Below, in pieces: positions 8,244 to 17,406 of a stretch of DNA of 23,684 bases; the first letter of the stretch is position 1; each line of letters starts with the position of its first letter. The position numbers and the translations under genes were made by a program. Source of the stretch: Buchnera aphidicola (Chaetosiphella stipae setosa) (GTDB lineage: Bacteria; Pseudomonadota; Gammaproteobacteria; Enterobacterales; Enterobacteriaceae); contig NZ_OZ060394.1 in assembly GCF_964059095.1 (NCBI RefSeq), positions 72,107-95,790 of the forward strand, given 5' to 3'. Below the pieces are notes generated by a model. The model did no database searches. It was not told the origin of the DNA and saw nothing but the letters and a program-made list of their open reading frames with translations.

Positions 8244-8971
8244 TTATTCCATCTTTAGATTTTATTCAAGGGAAAATTGTTCGTTTATATAAAGGAAATT
8301 ATTTAAAAAAAACTCAGTATCAAGAAAGTTATTTTTTATATATTGAAAATTGTATTAAAAATAATATAAAGAATTTGCATATTGTAGATTTAGATGGTGC
8401 GAGAGATCCTAAGAGAAAACAATTGCATTTACTTCAAGATATTTTAAAAAATAAAAATATAAACTTTCAAGTTGGAGGAGGGATTAGAACAGAAAAAGAT
8501 ATAGAAAAATTATTTTTTTTAGGTGCTAAAAGAGTTGTTTTGAGCTCAATTATTTTTAAAAAAAAAAATGTAGTAAAAAATTGGATTGAAAGATATGGAC
8601 AAGAGAGAATTGTTTTAGCTTTAGATATTAAAATAAAAAATTCTTTTAAGGAAGTTGTGGTTGCAGGATGGAGAAATTATACTGGAATTTGTATAGAAGA
8701 TATTATTGATGATTTTTTAGAAAATAATATTAAATACATTTTATGTACAGATGTTTCACAAGACGGAACTTTAAATGGACCTAATTTATTATTATATTCT
8801 GAATTGATAAAAAAATATCCTTCTATTTATTTTCAAGCTTCTGGTGGAGTTAGTTCGATTAATGATATTATCAATTTAAAGAAAACAGGAGTAAAAAATA
8901 TAATTATAGGAAAAGCGTTTTTAGAAAAGAAATTTACTTTTTTTGAAGCTATTCAATGTTTAAAGAAATAA
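8240..8971 (+). CDS. hisA: ProFAR isomerase (HisA)
   Basis: HisA is a TIM-barrel isomerase that opens the ribose ring of ProFAR by an Amadori rearrangement to give PRFAR. The protein is 243 residues (245 in E. coli). The catalytic Asp7 (IIPSLDFI) and Asp129 (LALDI) are present, as are the two phosphate-binding turns, QVGGGIRT (77-84) and ASGGV near the C-terminus, and CTDVSQDGTLNG. It overlaps the end of hisH by four bases. An A run of 11 (8558-8568) lies inside the gene in frame. Unlike the tight spacing elsewhere in this operon, 95 non-coding bases separate it from hisF. Confidence 0.97.
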   Translation: MIIPSLDFIQGKIVRLYKGNYLKKTQYQESYFLYIENCIKNNIKNLHIVDLDGARDPKRKQLHLLQDILKNKNINFQVGGGIRTEKDIEKLFFLGAKRVVLSSIIFKKKNVVKNWIERYGQERIVLALDIKIKNSFKEVVVAGWRNYTGICIEDIIDDFLENNIKYILCTDVSQDGTLNGPNLLLYSELIKKYPSIYFQASGGVSSINDIINLKKTGVKNIIIGKAFLEKKFTFFEAIQCLKK

Positions 8972-9018
8972 TTATTTTTTTTACTTTTTTTTTTTTGAAA
9001 TATCAAAAAACTTAATTT

Positions 9019-9060
9019 AAATAAATTTTTAATAAAAATTTTTTTAAATTTATTTTGAGG
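9019..9060 (+). promoter_or_regulatory. hisF ribosome-binding site with adjacent A/T stem
   Basis: GAGG (9057-9060) sits six bases before the hisF ATG at 9067 and decides that start over an upstream in-frame TTG at 9055. AAATAAATTT (9019-9028) and AAATTTATTT (9046-9055) can pair into a 10-bp stem ending just before the GAGG. Whether the stem matters for translation is inference; pure A/T stems are weak. Confidence 0.3.
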
Positions 9061-9066
9061 TTTGGA

Positions 9067-9843
9067 ATGTTAGCGAAAAGAATTATTCCATGTTTAGATG
9101 TTAAAAATGGTTTAGTTGTAAAAGGTATACAATTTAAGAATCATAGAGTTATTGGAAATATTTTATCTTTAGTTAAAAGATATATTCAAGAAGGTGCAGA
9201 TGAATTAGTTTTTTATGATATTTCTGCATCTGTAAAAAATACAGTTGTTAATAAAAATTGGATATCAATGATTTCTGAAATTATTAATATTCCGTTTTGT
9301 GTAGCTGGAGGAATTAAAGATTTTCATGATGCGAAAAATATTTTATATTTTGGTGCAGATAAAATTTCTATTAATTCTCATGCAATTAAAAATCCTTATT
9401 TAATTAGTTCTATTGCTGAAAAATTCGGATCTCAAGCTGTTGTTGTTGGAATTGATTCTTTTTATTATAAAAAAGAAAATACATATTTCATTCATCAATA
9501 TACTGGAGATGAAAGATTAGAAAGAAAAATAGAGATTGAAACTTTTGAATGGATAGAAAAAGTACAAAATTTAGGAGCTGGAGAAATTGTTTTAAATGCT
9601 ATGAATCAAGATGGAGTAAAAAAAGGATATGATATTAAGCAGTTACGAGAAGTAAGAAAAATATGTAAAATTCCATTAATTGCTTCCGGAGGTGCAGGGA
9701 ATATGAATCATTTTTATGATGTTTTCCAATTTTCAGATGTCGATGGAGCTTTAGCCGCTTCTGTTTTTCATGATAATATTGTTAATATTCATAAATTAAA
9801 GAATTTTTTGTCAAAAAAAAATATAGAGATTAGAATATGTTAA
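9067..9843 (+). CDS. hisF: Imidazole glycerol phosphate synthase, cyclase subunit
   Basis: HisF is the TIM-barrel cyclase that uses ammonia from HisH to turn PRFAR into imidazole glycerol phosphate and AICAR. From the ATG at 9067 the protein is 258 residues, exactly the E. coli length, starting [12 protein letters not shown]. Catalytic Asp11 and Asp130 (VGIDS) are present, as are the phosphate-binding CVAGGIKD and ASGGAG motifs and [12 protein letters not shown] near the C-terminus. An upstream TTG at 9055 would add MRFG but lies over the GAGG ribosome-binding site, so I reject it. The stop overlaps the hisI start by seven bases. A 95-nt untranslated gap lies before the gene, the longest inside this operon. 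Confidence 0.98.
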   Translation: MLAKRIIPCLDVKNGLVVKGIQFKNHRVIGNILSLVKRYIQEGADELVFYDISASVKNTVVNKNWISMISEIINIPFCVAGGIKDFHDAKNILYFGADKISINSHAIKNPYLISSIAEKFGSQAVVVGIDSFYYKKENTYFIHQYTGDERLERKIEIETFEWIEKVQNLGAGEIVLNAMNQDGVKKGYDIKQLREVRKICKIPLIASGGAGNMNHFYDVFQFSDVDGALAASVFHDNIVNIHKLKNFLSKKNIEIRIC

Positions 9844-10448
9844 CTATGAATGAAATGTTAAATTTAAATTGGAAAAAAGTTAATGGATTAATTCCTGTTA
9901 TTGCTCAAGATTTTTTTTCTAATGAAATTTTAATGCATGGATATATGAATAAAAAAGCTATTTTAGAAACATTTAATAGTAAACGTTTAACTTTTTTTTC
10001 TCGTACAAAGAATCGTTTATGGACTAAAGGAGAACAATCTAAAAATTATTTAAATGTAGTAGATATTATTGAAGATTGTGATAAAGATGCATTATTAGCT
10101 TTAGTGAATCCTGTAGGAAATACATGTCATTTAAATAGAAAAAGTTGTTTTAAGAAAGCAAAAAAAAATGTTTCTTTTATTTCTAAATTGGAAAAGATTA
10201 TAGAAAATAGAAAGAAGAAAAAATGTAGTCAATCTTATACTTATTCTTTATATAAGCAAGGAATTGATAGAATTTCACAAAAAGTTGGTGAAGAAGCAGT
10301 AGAATTAGTTATTGCATCCATGTGTAAAAATAAAAAAGATATTATTAGTGAATCTTCTGATTTATTTTATCATTTATTAGTTTTATTGCATTATCAAAAT
10401 TTAAAATTTTCAGATGTTATTTCTACACTTAAAAAAAGAAATTCTTGA
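9837..10448 (+). CDS. hisI: Phosphoribosyl-AMP cyclohydrolase / phosphoribosyl-ATP pyrophosphohydrolase
   Basis: HisI (HisIE) performs steps two and three of histidine synthesis: its C-terminal domain cleaves PR-ATP to PR-AMP and its N-terminal domain opens the purine ring. The protein is 203 residues, as in E. coli. The cyclohydrolase domain shows [14 protein letters not shown] (53-66), the metal-binding DCDKD (80-84) and the Cys97-His98/Cys104 zinc cluster. The pyrophosphohydrolase domain has [12 protein letters not shown] (149-160) and the [13 protein letters not shown] helix (172-184). The ATG lies seven bases inside hisF, and both hisI proteins open with MLT. It is the last his gene; gnd follows after 100 bp on the same strand. 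Confidence 0.98.
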   Translation: MLTMNEMLNLNWKKVNGLIPVIAQDFFSNEILMHGYMNKKAILETFNSKRLTFFSRTKNRLWTKGEQSKNYLNVVDIIEDCDKDALLALVNPVGNTCHLNRKSCFKKAKKNVSFISKLEKIIENRKKKKCSQSYTYSLYKQGIDRISQKVGEEAVELVIASMCKNKKDIISESSDLFYHLLVLLHYQNLKFSDVISTLKKRNS

Positions 10449-10522
10449 TAAAAAATTATTAATTTTTTTATATTTTTATAAAATATTTTAATTTTTGAAT
10501 TTGATATTTTTTTTTGAAAATT

Positions 10523-10540
10523 AAGAGAAGGGAGAGAGGT
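10523..10540 (+). promoter_or_regulatory. Purine-rich ribosome-binding site of gnd
   Basis: The 18-base tract AAGAGAAGGGAGAGAGGT precedes the gnd ATG (10549) by 8 nt. It contains GGGAG and GAGAGG, both close to the anti-Shine-Dalgarno complement. It is much richer in G than any other intergenic stretch in the window, where most starts have only AAGG or nothing. It suggests strong, independent translation initiation of gnd. Confidence 0.55.
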
Positions 10541-10548
10541 AAAAAGTA

Positions 10549-11958
10549 ATGTCTTTAAATGAAATTGGTGTTATTGGAATGGCTGTTATGGGAAGAAATT
10601 TAGCGTTGAATATTGAAAGTAAAAATTATACTGTATCTATTTTTAATAGATCCGCAGAAAAAACTACAAATGTTATTTACAACAATCAAAATAAAAAAAT
10701 TTATCCTTTTTTTGAAATTAAAGATTTTATCTTATCATTAAAAAAACCGCGTGTTATATTATTAATGGTACAATCAGGAAAAGCAACAGATATGACGATT
10801 CATTCTCTTTTGCCGTATTTAGATAAAGAAGATATTTTAATTGATGGAGGTAATAGTTTTTTTAAAGATACAATAAAAAGAAGTATTTATTTATCAAAAA
10901 AAAAAATAAATTTTTTAGGAGCTGGGATATCTGGGGGAGAAGAAGGTGCATTAAATGGTCCTGCAATTATGCCTGGAGGACATAAAAAAGCTTATTTACA
11001 AGTCAAATCTTTATTTAAAAAAATTTCTGCAAAAACAAAAAATGGAACTCCTTGTGTAAATTATATTGGATCTGATGGATCAGGACATTATGTAAAAATG
11101 ATACATAATGGTATTGAATATGGAGATATGCAATTAATTTCTGAAGCATATTTTATTTTAAAAAAATCTTTAATGTTAAATAATCATGATCTTTATCAGA
11201 TTTTTTCAGAATGGAATCAAGGAGAATTAAAAAGTTATTTAATAGAAATTACAAAAAATATTTTTTTAAAAAAAGATGATCATGGAGAATATATTCTTGA
11301 TGTGATTTTAGATTCTGCAAGTAATAAGGGAACTGGAAAATGGATGAGCAAAAGTGCTTTAGATTTAAATGAGCCTTTGTCTTTAATTACTCAGTCTGTT
11401 TTTTTTAGATATTTATCTTCATTAAGATCTCAAAGAATAATAGCCTCTAAAATTTTAATAGGGCCGAAAAATGATATTCTTGTAAAAGATAAAAAAAAAT
11501 TTATTGAAAATATGAGACGTTCTTTATATTTAGGTAAAATTATTTCATACGCTCAAGGTTTTTCTCAATTAAGTAAAGCATCTAAATTATATAAATGGAA
11601 TTTAAATTATTCTAATATTGCAAAAATTTTTCGTGCTGGTTGTATTATCAGAGCAGATTTTTTAAAGGAAATTATAAAAACATATAAAAAAAATAATAAT
11701 TTAAAAAATTTATTATTAACGTCTTATTTTAAAAAAATTTCCAATGTATATCAAAATTCTTTGAGAAAAATTGTTTCTCATGCTATTCTTCATGGAATTC
11801 CTGTTCCAGCTTTTTCATCTGCAATTTCATATTATGATTCTTATCGATCTTCTCAACTTCCAGCAAATTTAATACAAGCTCAGAGAGATTATTTTGGAGC
11901 ACATACATATGAAAGAATTGATAAAAATGGAATCTTTCATACTAATTGGTTAAAATAA
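10549..11958 (+). CDS. gnd: 6-phosphogluconate dehydrogenase (decarboxylating)
   Basis: Gnd oxidises 6-phosphogluconate to ribulose 5-phosphate and CO2 with NADP+, giving NADPH and the pentose precursor of PRPP. The protein is 469 residues (468 in E. coli) and nearly gap-free. The Rossmann motif is [12 protein letters not shown] (6-17), with NRS (33-35) for the NADP 2'-phosphate. The substrate motif is GISGGEEGA (126-134). Catalytic Lys183 and Glu190 lie in [16 protein letters not shown]. The C-terminal tail [18 protein letters not shown] is kept. In E. coli gnd is near hisI but separated by wzz and ugd, so their adjacency here is what deletion would leave. It is convergent with leuA, with a terminator hairpin between them. 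Confidence 0.98.
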   Translation: MSLNEIGVIGMAVMGRNLALNIESKNYTVSIFNRSAEKTTNVIYNNQNKKIYPFFEIKDFILSLKKPRVILLMVQSGKATDMTIHSLLPYLDKEDILIDGGNSFFKDTIKRSIYLSKKKINFLGAGISGGEEGALNGPAIMPGGHKKAYLQVKSLFKKISAKTKNGTPCVNYIGSDGSGHYVKMIHNGIEYGDMQLISEAYFILKKSLMLNNHDLYQIFSEWNQGELKSYLIEITKNIFLKKDDHGEYILDVILDSASNKGTGKWMSKSALDLNEPLSLITQSVFFRYLSSLRSQRIIASKILIGPKNDILVKDKKKFIENMRRSLYLGKIISYAQGFSQLSKASKLYKWNLNYSNIAKIFRAGCIIRADFLKEIIKTYKKNNNLKNLLLTSYFKKISNVYQNSLRKIVSHAILHGIPVPAFSSAISYYDSYRSSQLPANLIQAQRDYFGAHTYERIDKNGIFHTNWLK

Positions 11959-12037
11959 ATAAAAGATTATTTATTAAAAGATTGTTATTTAAATTTATTT
12001 TTTTATTTTGTAATAAGAATTTTTTATTTTTTGAGGT

Positions 12038-12087
12038 AAAAACCCTCTTAGAAAAATGTATATTATAATTTATCTAAGAAGGTTTTT
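12038..12087. terminator. Bidirectional terminator hairpin between gnd and leuA
   Basis: AAAAACCCTCTTAGA (12038-12052) and TCTAAGAAGGTTTTT (12073-12087) form a 15-bp stem around a 20-nt loop. Read on the minus strand (leuA transcript) the single imperfect pair is a G-U wobble, so the stem is continuous. On the plus strand (gnd transcript) it is a C-A mismatch, but a T-rich tail (GATATTTTTTT) follows. It is the most convincing terminator in the window and marks the edge of the leu cluster. Confidence 0.7.
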
Positions 12088-12114
12088 GATATTTTTTTCT
12101 TTGAAAGTTTTTTT

Positions 12115-13650
12115 TTATTTTTTAATTTTTTTTATTTGATTAAATTTCCAAATATTATTAAATATATCAAGCATAGCTGTAATAGAAGCTTTTATAATAT
12201 TTTTTTCTATTTTTGTTGAATAAAATTTTTTATTTTTATATATTGTTACAATATTTACTTTTCCTAAAATATTTTTTCCTTGAATTTTAGAGTGTATTTG
12301 AAAACATTTAAGAAATGTATGAATTTTTGTAATTTTATTTAATCCTTGATAAATTCCTTCTATGATTTCATTTTTTGTTTTAATGATACAATTTTTTGTT
12401 TTTTTTCCACATAATAAATTTATAAAAATTTTTGTTTCTCCATATATTTCTGTAATAATTTTTAAATTTTTTAATATAAAATTTTTCTTTTTTTGTTTTT
12501 TATTTTTCATAAAAGCTAATGTTTCTAAATCATAATCAAAAATTTGACCTTTTTTATCTGCTAATTTTAGAAATTTCTTGTATAATTTTTTTAAATTGTA
12601 ATCTTTTTCTGTATATCCCATTTCTTGCATTCTTTGTTTTACTGCTGCTCTTCCAGAACGTGAAGTTAAATTAAATTTTACTTCTTTTAATCCTATATCT
12701 TTTGGCGACATAATTTCATAATTTTTTCTATTTTTTATTATACCATCTTGATGAATTCCAGAAGAATGCGCAAATGCATTCTTTCCTATAATGGCTTTAT
12801 TAATTGGTATAGATATTTTACATATTTTGCTAATTATTTTACTTGTATGATATATTTTTTTATGTTTGATATTTGTATAAAAGTTCAATAATTTTTTTCT
12901 TGTTTTAATTGCCATAATTATTTCTTCTAAAGCTGTATTTCCGGCTCTTTCTCCAATTCCTGTAATTGTTCCTTCAATTTGTCTTGCACCAGATTGTATA
13001 GCAGAAATAGAATTTCCAACAGCCATTCCTAAGTCATTATGACAATGCACAGAAATAATTGCTTGATCGATATTTGGAACACGTTGATATAAATTTTTTA
13101 TTATTTTACTAAATTCATTTGGAATTGTATATCCTACTGTATCTGGGATATTTATTGTTTTAACTCCATTTTTTATCAGAGATTCGACAATTTTACATAA
13201 GTTATCAATTGATGTACGTCCAGCATCTTCACAGGAAAATTCTATATCATCTGTATATTTTTTAGCTATTTTAATAGATTTTAATGCCATTTGGTGTATT
13301 TCTTCAAAATTTTTTTTCAGTTTAGATTCTATATGTAGTTTTGAAGTTCCTAAAAATAAATGAATACGAAAATTTTTTAATTCAGACATAGCTTTTGCTG
13401 CAATTTTTATATCTTTTTCTACACATCTTGCTAAACTACATATAGTACTTTTTTTTATATTTTTACAAATACTTTTAACAGATTTAAAATCTCCAGGTGA
13501 AGATATAGGGAATCCTGCTTCTATAATGTCAATATTCATTTTTTCTAAAGCTAAAGCAATTTTTACTTTTTCTTTTTCATTTAAACTAATTTGTAGAGAT
13601 TGTTCTCCATCACGTAAAGTAGTATCAAAAATAATAATTTTTTCTTTCAT
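12115..13650 (-). CDS. leuA: 2-isopropylmalate synthase
   Basis: LeuA condenses acetyl-CoA with 2-ketoisovalerate, the committed step to leucine, and in free-living bacteria is inhibited by leucine through its C-terminal domain. The protein is 511 residues (523 in E. coli). The catalytic barrel is intact: DTTLRDGEQ (9-17) with metal ligand Asp14, His202 and His204 in SVHCHNDLG, Asn238 in GIGERAGN, and [10 protein letters not shown] (294-303). The C-terminal domain keeps its length, but the family's G-x-GPVDA motif is replaced by TKNEIIEG (425-432), and the TDIVESSAKA-like segment reads [11 protein letters not shown] (482-492). The gene is last in the minus-strand order leuB-leuC-leuD-leuA, 90 nt after leuD, whereas E. 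coli has leuA first. Its ATG has only a weak A-rich ribosome-binding site. Confidence 0.97.
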   Translation of the reverse strand: MKEKIIIFDTTLRDGEQSLQISLNEKEKVKIALALEKMNIDIIEAGFPISSPGDFKSVKSICKNIKKSTICSLARCVEKDIKIAAKAMSELKNFRIHLFLGTSKLHIESKLKKNFEEIHQMALKSIKIAKKYTDDIEFSCEDAGRTSIDNLCKIVESLIKNGVKTINIPDTVGYTIPNEFSKIIKNLYQRVPNIDQAIISVHCHNDLGMAVGNSISAIQSGARQIEGTITGIGERAGNTALEEIIMAIKTRKKLLNFYTNIKHKKIYHTSKIISKICKISIPINKAIIGKNAFAHSSGIHQDGIIKNRKNYEIMSPKDIGLKEVKFNLTSRSGRAAVKQRMQEMGYTEKDYNLKKLYKKFLKLADKKGQIFDYDLETLAFMKNKKQKKKNFILKNLKIITEIYGETKIFINLLCGKKTKNCIIKTKNEIIEGIYQGLNKITKIHTFLKCFQIHSKIQGKNILGKVNIVTIYKNKKFYSTKIEKNIIKASITAMLDIFNNIWKFNQIKKIKK

Positions 13651-13740
13651 TGATTTTTCTTATATAAAATGTTATTTAATATGATTTTTTTTAAATTACA
13701 TTTGTTTAAGTATTTGGTATTTTTTAAAATTTGTTATTTC

Positions 13741-14364
13741 TTAAGAGAACAATTTTCGATTTTCTAAGTATTGCGGTGTGTTTTTTTTTTCATAATCTAT
13801 GATATTTTGAATTTTCTGTAATGTTAAATCAATTTTGTCTAATCCATGAATTAGTTTAAATTTATAAAATTTTTCAATTGAAAATTTGTATTTTTTTTTT
13901 TTTATATAAATTTTATTTTTTAATAAATTAATAGTGCATTGTGTTTTTTTATTTTTTTCAATGATCAAAAAAATTGCTTGGATTTTTTTTTCAGGAAGTT
14001 GAATTAATAAAAGATTATTATTGATACTATTATTATAAAAAATATCTGAAAATTTTGATGAAATAATTGTTTTAAAACCGTAATCCATTAAAGCCCAGAC
14101 TGCGTGTTCACGCGATGAACCACATCCAAAATTTCTTCCTGTAATCAATATACTAGAGTTTTTATAGATTTTTTGATTTAAAATAAAATTTTTATTAATT
14201 TTTTTTGATTGATTATCTAGATATCTCCAATTATGAAAAAGATGTTTTCCAAATCCAGTTTTTTTGATACTTTTTAAAAATTGTTTTGGTATAATAATGT
14301 CAGTATCAATATTTATGATATTGAGAGGTGCAATAATTCCGGTATGTTTTTTAAATTTTTTCAT
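13741..14364 (-). CDS. leuD: 3-isopropylmalate dehydratase, small subunit
   Basis: LeuD is the small swivel subunit that pairs with LeuC to isomerise 2- to 3-isopropylmalate. The protein is 207 residues (201 in E. coli). It has the conserved [17 protein letters not shown] stretch (76-92), which forms part of the substrate pocket, and the N-terminal [13 protein letters not shown]. The ATG at 14364 has AAGGAA eight bases upstream and overlaps the end of leuC by 14 bp, so the two subunits are probably translated in step. A run of 13 A in the coding strand (13891-13903) encodes a KKKK stretch at about residues 154-157. Confidence 0.97.
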   Translation of the reverse strand: MKKFKKHTGIIAPLNIINIDTDIIIPKQFLKSIKKTGFGKHLFHNWRYLDNQSKKINKNFILNQKIYKNSSILITGRNFGCGSSREHAVWALMDYGFKTIISSKFSDIFYNNSINNNLLLIQLPEKKIQAIFLIIEKNKKTQCTINLLKNKIYIKKKKYKFSIEKFYKFKLIHGLDKIDLTLQKIQNIIDYEKKNTPQYLENRKLFS

Positions 14365-15775
14365 TTAATATTTCCTTAATATATAATTTTCTGACATCTA
14401 CAAAATGTCCGAATATAGCCGCAGCTGCAGCCATAGATGGACTCATTAAATGTGTTCTTCCTCCTCTTCCTTGTCTTCCTTCAAAATTTCTATTGCTTGT
14501 AGAAGCACATCTTTCTTTATTTTTTAATCTATCTTTATTCATTCCTAAACACATAGAACATCCGGAATATCTCCATTCAAATCCTGATTTTAGAAATATT
14601 TTATGTAATCCTTCTTTTTCTGCTTTTAGTTTTACTTGATTAGATCCAGGAACAATAATAGCTTGAATGTTTTTCTTTACTTTTTTTCCTTGAATAATTT
14701 TTGCTACTTCTCTTAGATCTTCAATTCTAGAATTTGTGCATGATCCAATAAAAACTTTATCAATTTTTATTTTTTGTAATGAAGAATTAGATAAAAGTCC
14801 CATATATTTCAAAGAGTTTTTAAGTGATTTTTTTATATTTTCATCTTTATATTTTTGAATGTTAGGAGTTTTTTCATTAATAGAAATAATTTGGTCAAGA
14901 TTAGTTCCCCATGTTATTTGTGGAGCTATATTTGAGATATCTAAAATAAAAGTTTTATCAAAATAAGCGTGTTGATCAGATTTTAATTTTTTCCAATTTT
15001 TTAAAGCTTTATCCCAATTTTTTCCGGAAGGAGAGAATTTTTTGTTTTGTAAATAATTAAATGTAGTTTGATCAGGAGCGATTATTCCAGATTTTGCACC
15101 CATTTCTATAGCCATATTGCATATAGTCATTCTTTGTTCCATGCTAAATTGTTCTATTATTTGTCCACAAAATTCAATGACGTATCCAATTCCTCCTGAA
15201 GATCCAATTTTTTTAATTATGTATAATATAACATCTTTTGCTGTGATTCCTTTTTTTAATGTTCCATTAATTTCAATTTTCATATTTTTAAATTTATTTT
15301 GTTGTATTGTTTGTGTTGCTAAAACATGTTCTACTTCTGATGTTCCAATACCGAAAGATAACGCTCCAAAAGCTCCGTTTGTTGATGTATGAGAATCTCC
15401 ACAAACTATTATGGTTCCAGGTAATATCATTCCTTGTTCTGGGGCAATAACATGAACTATCCCTTGATTTTTATGAAATATATCATACAATGGTATTTTT
15501 TCATTTTTGCAGTTTTTGATTAATTCTTGCATTTGAATTTTAGCCATTTTCCCTGATGCATTTATGTCTTTTTTAGTAGTTGATACATTATGATCCATAG
15601 TTGCAAAAGTTTTATCAGGTCTTCTTACATGTCTTTTTTTATTTTTTAATCCATCAAATGCTTGTGGAGATGTGACTTCATGAATTAAATGGAGATCAAC
15701 ATATAGAATAGGATTGTTATCATTTGTTTGTATTAAATGCGAATCATATATTTTTTGATATAAAGTTTTTTTCAT
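14351..15775 (-). CDS. leuC: 3-isopropylmalate dehydratase, large subunit
   Basis: LeuC is the aconitase-like [4Fe-4S] subunit of isopropylmalate isomerase. From the ATG at 15775 the protein is 474 residues (466 in E. coli). The cluster ligands are Cys346 in IGSCTNSR and Cys406 and Cys409 in [23 protein letters not shown] (32-43), MDHNVSTT (60-67) and [13 protein letters not shown] (125-137) are also present. The open frame continues 24 codons upstream to 15847, but that part reads inside leuB. The 15775 start matches the E. coli N-terminus (M-x-KTLYQK) and has GAGGA at 15784-15788, eight bases before it. It overlaps leuB by 32 bp and leuD by 14 bp. Confidence 0.97.
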   Translation of the reverse strand: MKKTLYQKIYDSHLIQTNDNNPILYVDLHLIHEVTSPQAFDGLKNKKRHVRRPDKTFATMDHNVSTTKKDINASGKMAKIQMQELIKNCKNEKIPLYDIFHKNQGIVHVIAPEQGMILPGTIIVCGDSHTSTNGAFGALSFGIGTSEVEHVLATQTIQQNKFKNMKIEINGTLKKGITAKDVILYIIKKIGSSGGIGYVIEFCGQIIEQFSMEQRMTICNMAIEMGAKSGIIAPDQTTFNYLQNKKFSPSGKNWDKALKNWKKLKSDQHAYFDKTFILDISNIAPQITWGTNLDQIISINEKTPNIQKYKDENIKKSLKNSLKYMGLLSNSSLQKIKIDKVFIGSCTNSRIEDLREVAKIIQGKKVKKNIQAIIVPGSNQVKLKAEKEGLHKIFLKSGFEWRYSGCSMCLGMNKDRLKNKERCASTSNRNFEGRQGRGGRTHLMSPSMAAAAAIFGHFVDVRKLYIKEILNEKI

Positions 15776-16868
15776 TATTATATTCCTCAAGCAATGATTT
15801 AATAATTTCGTTTCCCATTTGATCTGTCGTAATAAATTTTTTTCCATTAGAAATATCTAATGTTCTGTATCCTTTTAGTAATGTTTTTTGTATAGCTAAT
15901 TTAATTTTTTTTGATATTGTATTTAGTTTAAAAGTATGTTTAAAGAGAAGTGCAAGAGACAGAATTTGAGCTATAGGATTAGCAAGATTCTTTCCTTGTA
16001 TATCAGGAGCGGTTCCTCCTGCAGGTTCATATAAACCAAATTTTTTTTCATTTAAACTCGCAGAAGATAACATTCCTATAGATCCAGTTAAAATTCCACA
16101 TTCATCTGAAATAATATCTCCAATAAGATTTGGACATAAAATAACATCAAATGAATGTGGATTTTTTATAATTTGCATGACTGCGTTATCAAAATATAAA
16201 TGTGATAGATTGACTTCAGGATAATTTTGAGAGACTTGATTAACAGTTTTTTTCCATAATTTTGAAGTTTGGAGAACATTAGATTTATCAATAGATGTGA
16301 CTTTTTTTTTTCTTTTTAAAGCTTCTTGAAAAGCTATATGTGCTATTCTTTTAATTTCATTTTTGTGATAAATTGTTGTATCTATTGCATAATGTTTATT
16401 TTTTTTTTTTATTTCAAGTGAAGGTTGTCCAAAATATATTCCGCTTGTTAATTCTCGCACACATAAAATATCAAATCCTTTATCGGCAATTTTTTTTTTT
16501 AATGGTGATAATTTATATAGTTTGGGATGTAAAATAGAATATCTTAAATTGGCAAATAAATTAAAATATTTTCTTATTTTTAATAAGGAAGCTACTTCTG
16601 GTCTTTGATGAGATGGTAAATATTCCCATTTTGGTCCTCCTACAGAACCAAGTAATATTGCATGAGATTTTTCGCATCCTTTTAGCGTTTTTTTGGGTAA
16701 TGCTTTTCCCCATTTTTCAATTGCGATTCCACCAATATCATATTTTTTTATTTTTAAATTCAAATTAGATTTTTTTTTAATAATTTTAATAATTTTATAT
16801 GTTTCTTGCATAACTTCAGGTCCGATTCCATCTCCTGGAAGCATTGCTATTTTAAGTTTTTTATTCAT
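15744..16868 (-). CDS. leuB: 3-isopropylmalate dehydrogenase
   Basis: LeuB oxidises and decarboxylates 3-isopropylmalate to 2-ketoisocaproate with NAD+, the third step to leucine. The protein is 374 residues (363 in E. coli). The E. coli active-site residues occur at the same numbers: Arg99, Arg109, Arg138, Tyr145, Lys195, Asp227, Asp251 and Asp255. The coenzyme-binding [13 protein letters not shown] is also clear. About a dozen extra C-terminal residues (through [10 protein letters not shown]) result from reading 32 bp into leuC. The ATG at 16868 matches the family start; its ribosome-binding site is poor. It is the first gene of the minus-strand leu cluster, so the promoter should lie in the 749-bp gap upstream. 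A run of 12 A in the coding strand (16399-16410) lies inside the gene in frame. Confidence 0.97.
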   Translation of the reverse strand: MNKKLKIAMLPGDGIGPEVMQETYKIIKIIKKKSNLNLKIKKYDIGGIAIEKWGKALPKKTLKGCEKSHAILLGSVGGPKWEYLPSHQRPEVASLLKIRKYFNLFANLRYSILHPKLYKLSPLKKKIADKGFDILCVRELTSGIYFGQPSLEIKKKNKHYAIDTTIYHKNEIKRIAHIAFQEALKRKKKVTSIDKSNVLQTSKLWKKTVNQVSQNYPEVNLSHLYFDNAVMQIIKNPHSFDVILCPNLIGDIISDECGILTGSIGMLSSASLNEKKFGLYEPAGGTAPDIQGKNLANPIAQILSLALLFKHTFKLNTISKKIKLAIQKTLLKGYRTLDISNGKKFITTDQMGNEIIKSLLEEYNNEKNFISKNI

Positions 16869-16904
16869 ATTATTGAGATTTTGAATTAATTTTTAATTTT
16901 GAAA

Positions 16905-16951
16905 TATCATTGATCGTATCATATAACTAGTTTGTTTGAAACTTTTCACAG
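16905..16951 (-). promoter_or_regulatory. G+C-richer patch upstream of leuB, possible leu control region
   Basis: This 47-bp patch has 13 G/C bases by my count (about 28%), well above the gap around it. On the minus strand it reads GTGAAA, 17 bases, then TTATAT, a weak promoter-like pair, ending in the segment TATGATACGATCAATGATAT. It lies 37-83 bp before the leuB ATG, where a promoter or operator would be. No leucine-rich leader peptide is encoded. The function is inference. Confidence 0.25.
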
Positions 16952-17341
16952 ATATTTAAATAATATATTTTTTTAGTTATTTTTTATAAAAAAACTAATA
17001 TTTAAAATTTCATATAAATAAAAATATTTATATTTATAAATTTTATTTTTATAGAATTTTCATTCTAAATTTATTTGATAAGTAAATTTAATTTTTTTAA
17101 AGAAAATATAATAGTATTTTATAATTTATATTTATAAAATTTTTGTTAAAATTAATAATTTGGAATTAAAGATTATTTTTAAATTATTTTAAATAAAATA
17201 AACATAAAATTTGTACATTATTAAAAAAAATTTTTTTTAAAAGAATTTTATATATTTATTTTATTATTTTTTCATTTTTTATATAGATTTTTTTTCTTTT
17301 TTTTTTTTCTTTTTTGAATTTAATATTTATTGAAGAAATAT

Positions 17342-17406
17342 ATGAAAATTTATTTTTTTAAGATATTTTTTAATATTTCTTAGATATATTCATGAAAATT
17401 TATTTT
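17342..17406 (+). repeat. Direct repeat of 15 bp, 50 bp apart
   Basis: ATGAAAATTTATTTT occurs at 17342-17356 and again at 17392-17406. Both copies start with ATG and both would begin a peptide MKIYF. The first frame stops after 13 codons; the second runs 36 codons (to 17502) as a hydrophobic, Lys-containing peptide. It may be a small local duplication; no function is evident. Confidence 0.45.

Noticed and set aside
9055..9066. TTG start for hisF at 9055
   Set aside because: It overlaps the GAGG ribosome-binding site; the ATG at 9067 gives the exact E. coli length and N-terminus.
15117..15392. Plus-strand open frame of 91 codons opposite leuC
   Set aside because: It is an antisense shadow of leuC with no ribosome-binding site or recognisable motif.
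15776..15847. Upstream extension of leuC by 24 codons
   Set aside because: The extension lies inside leuB, does not match LeuC N-termini, and the internal ATG at 15775 has a good GAGGA site.
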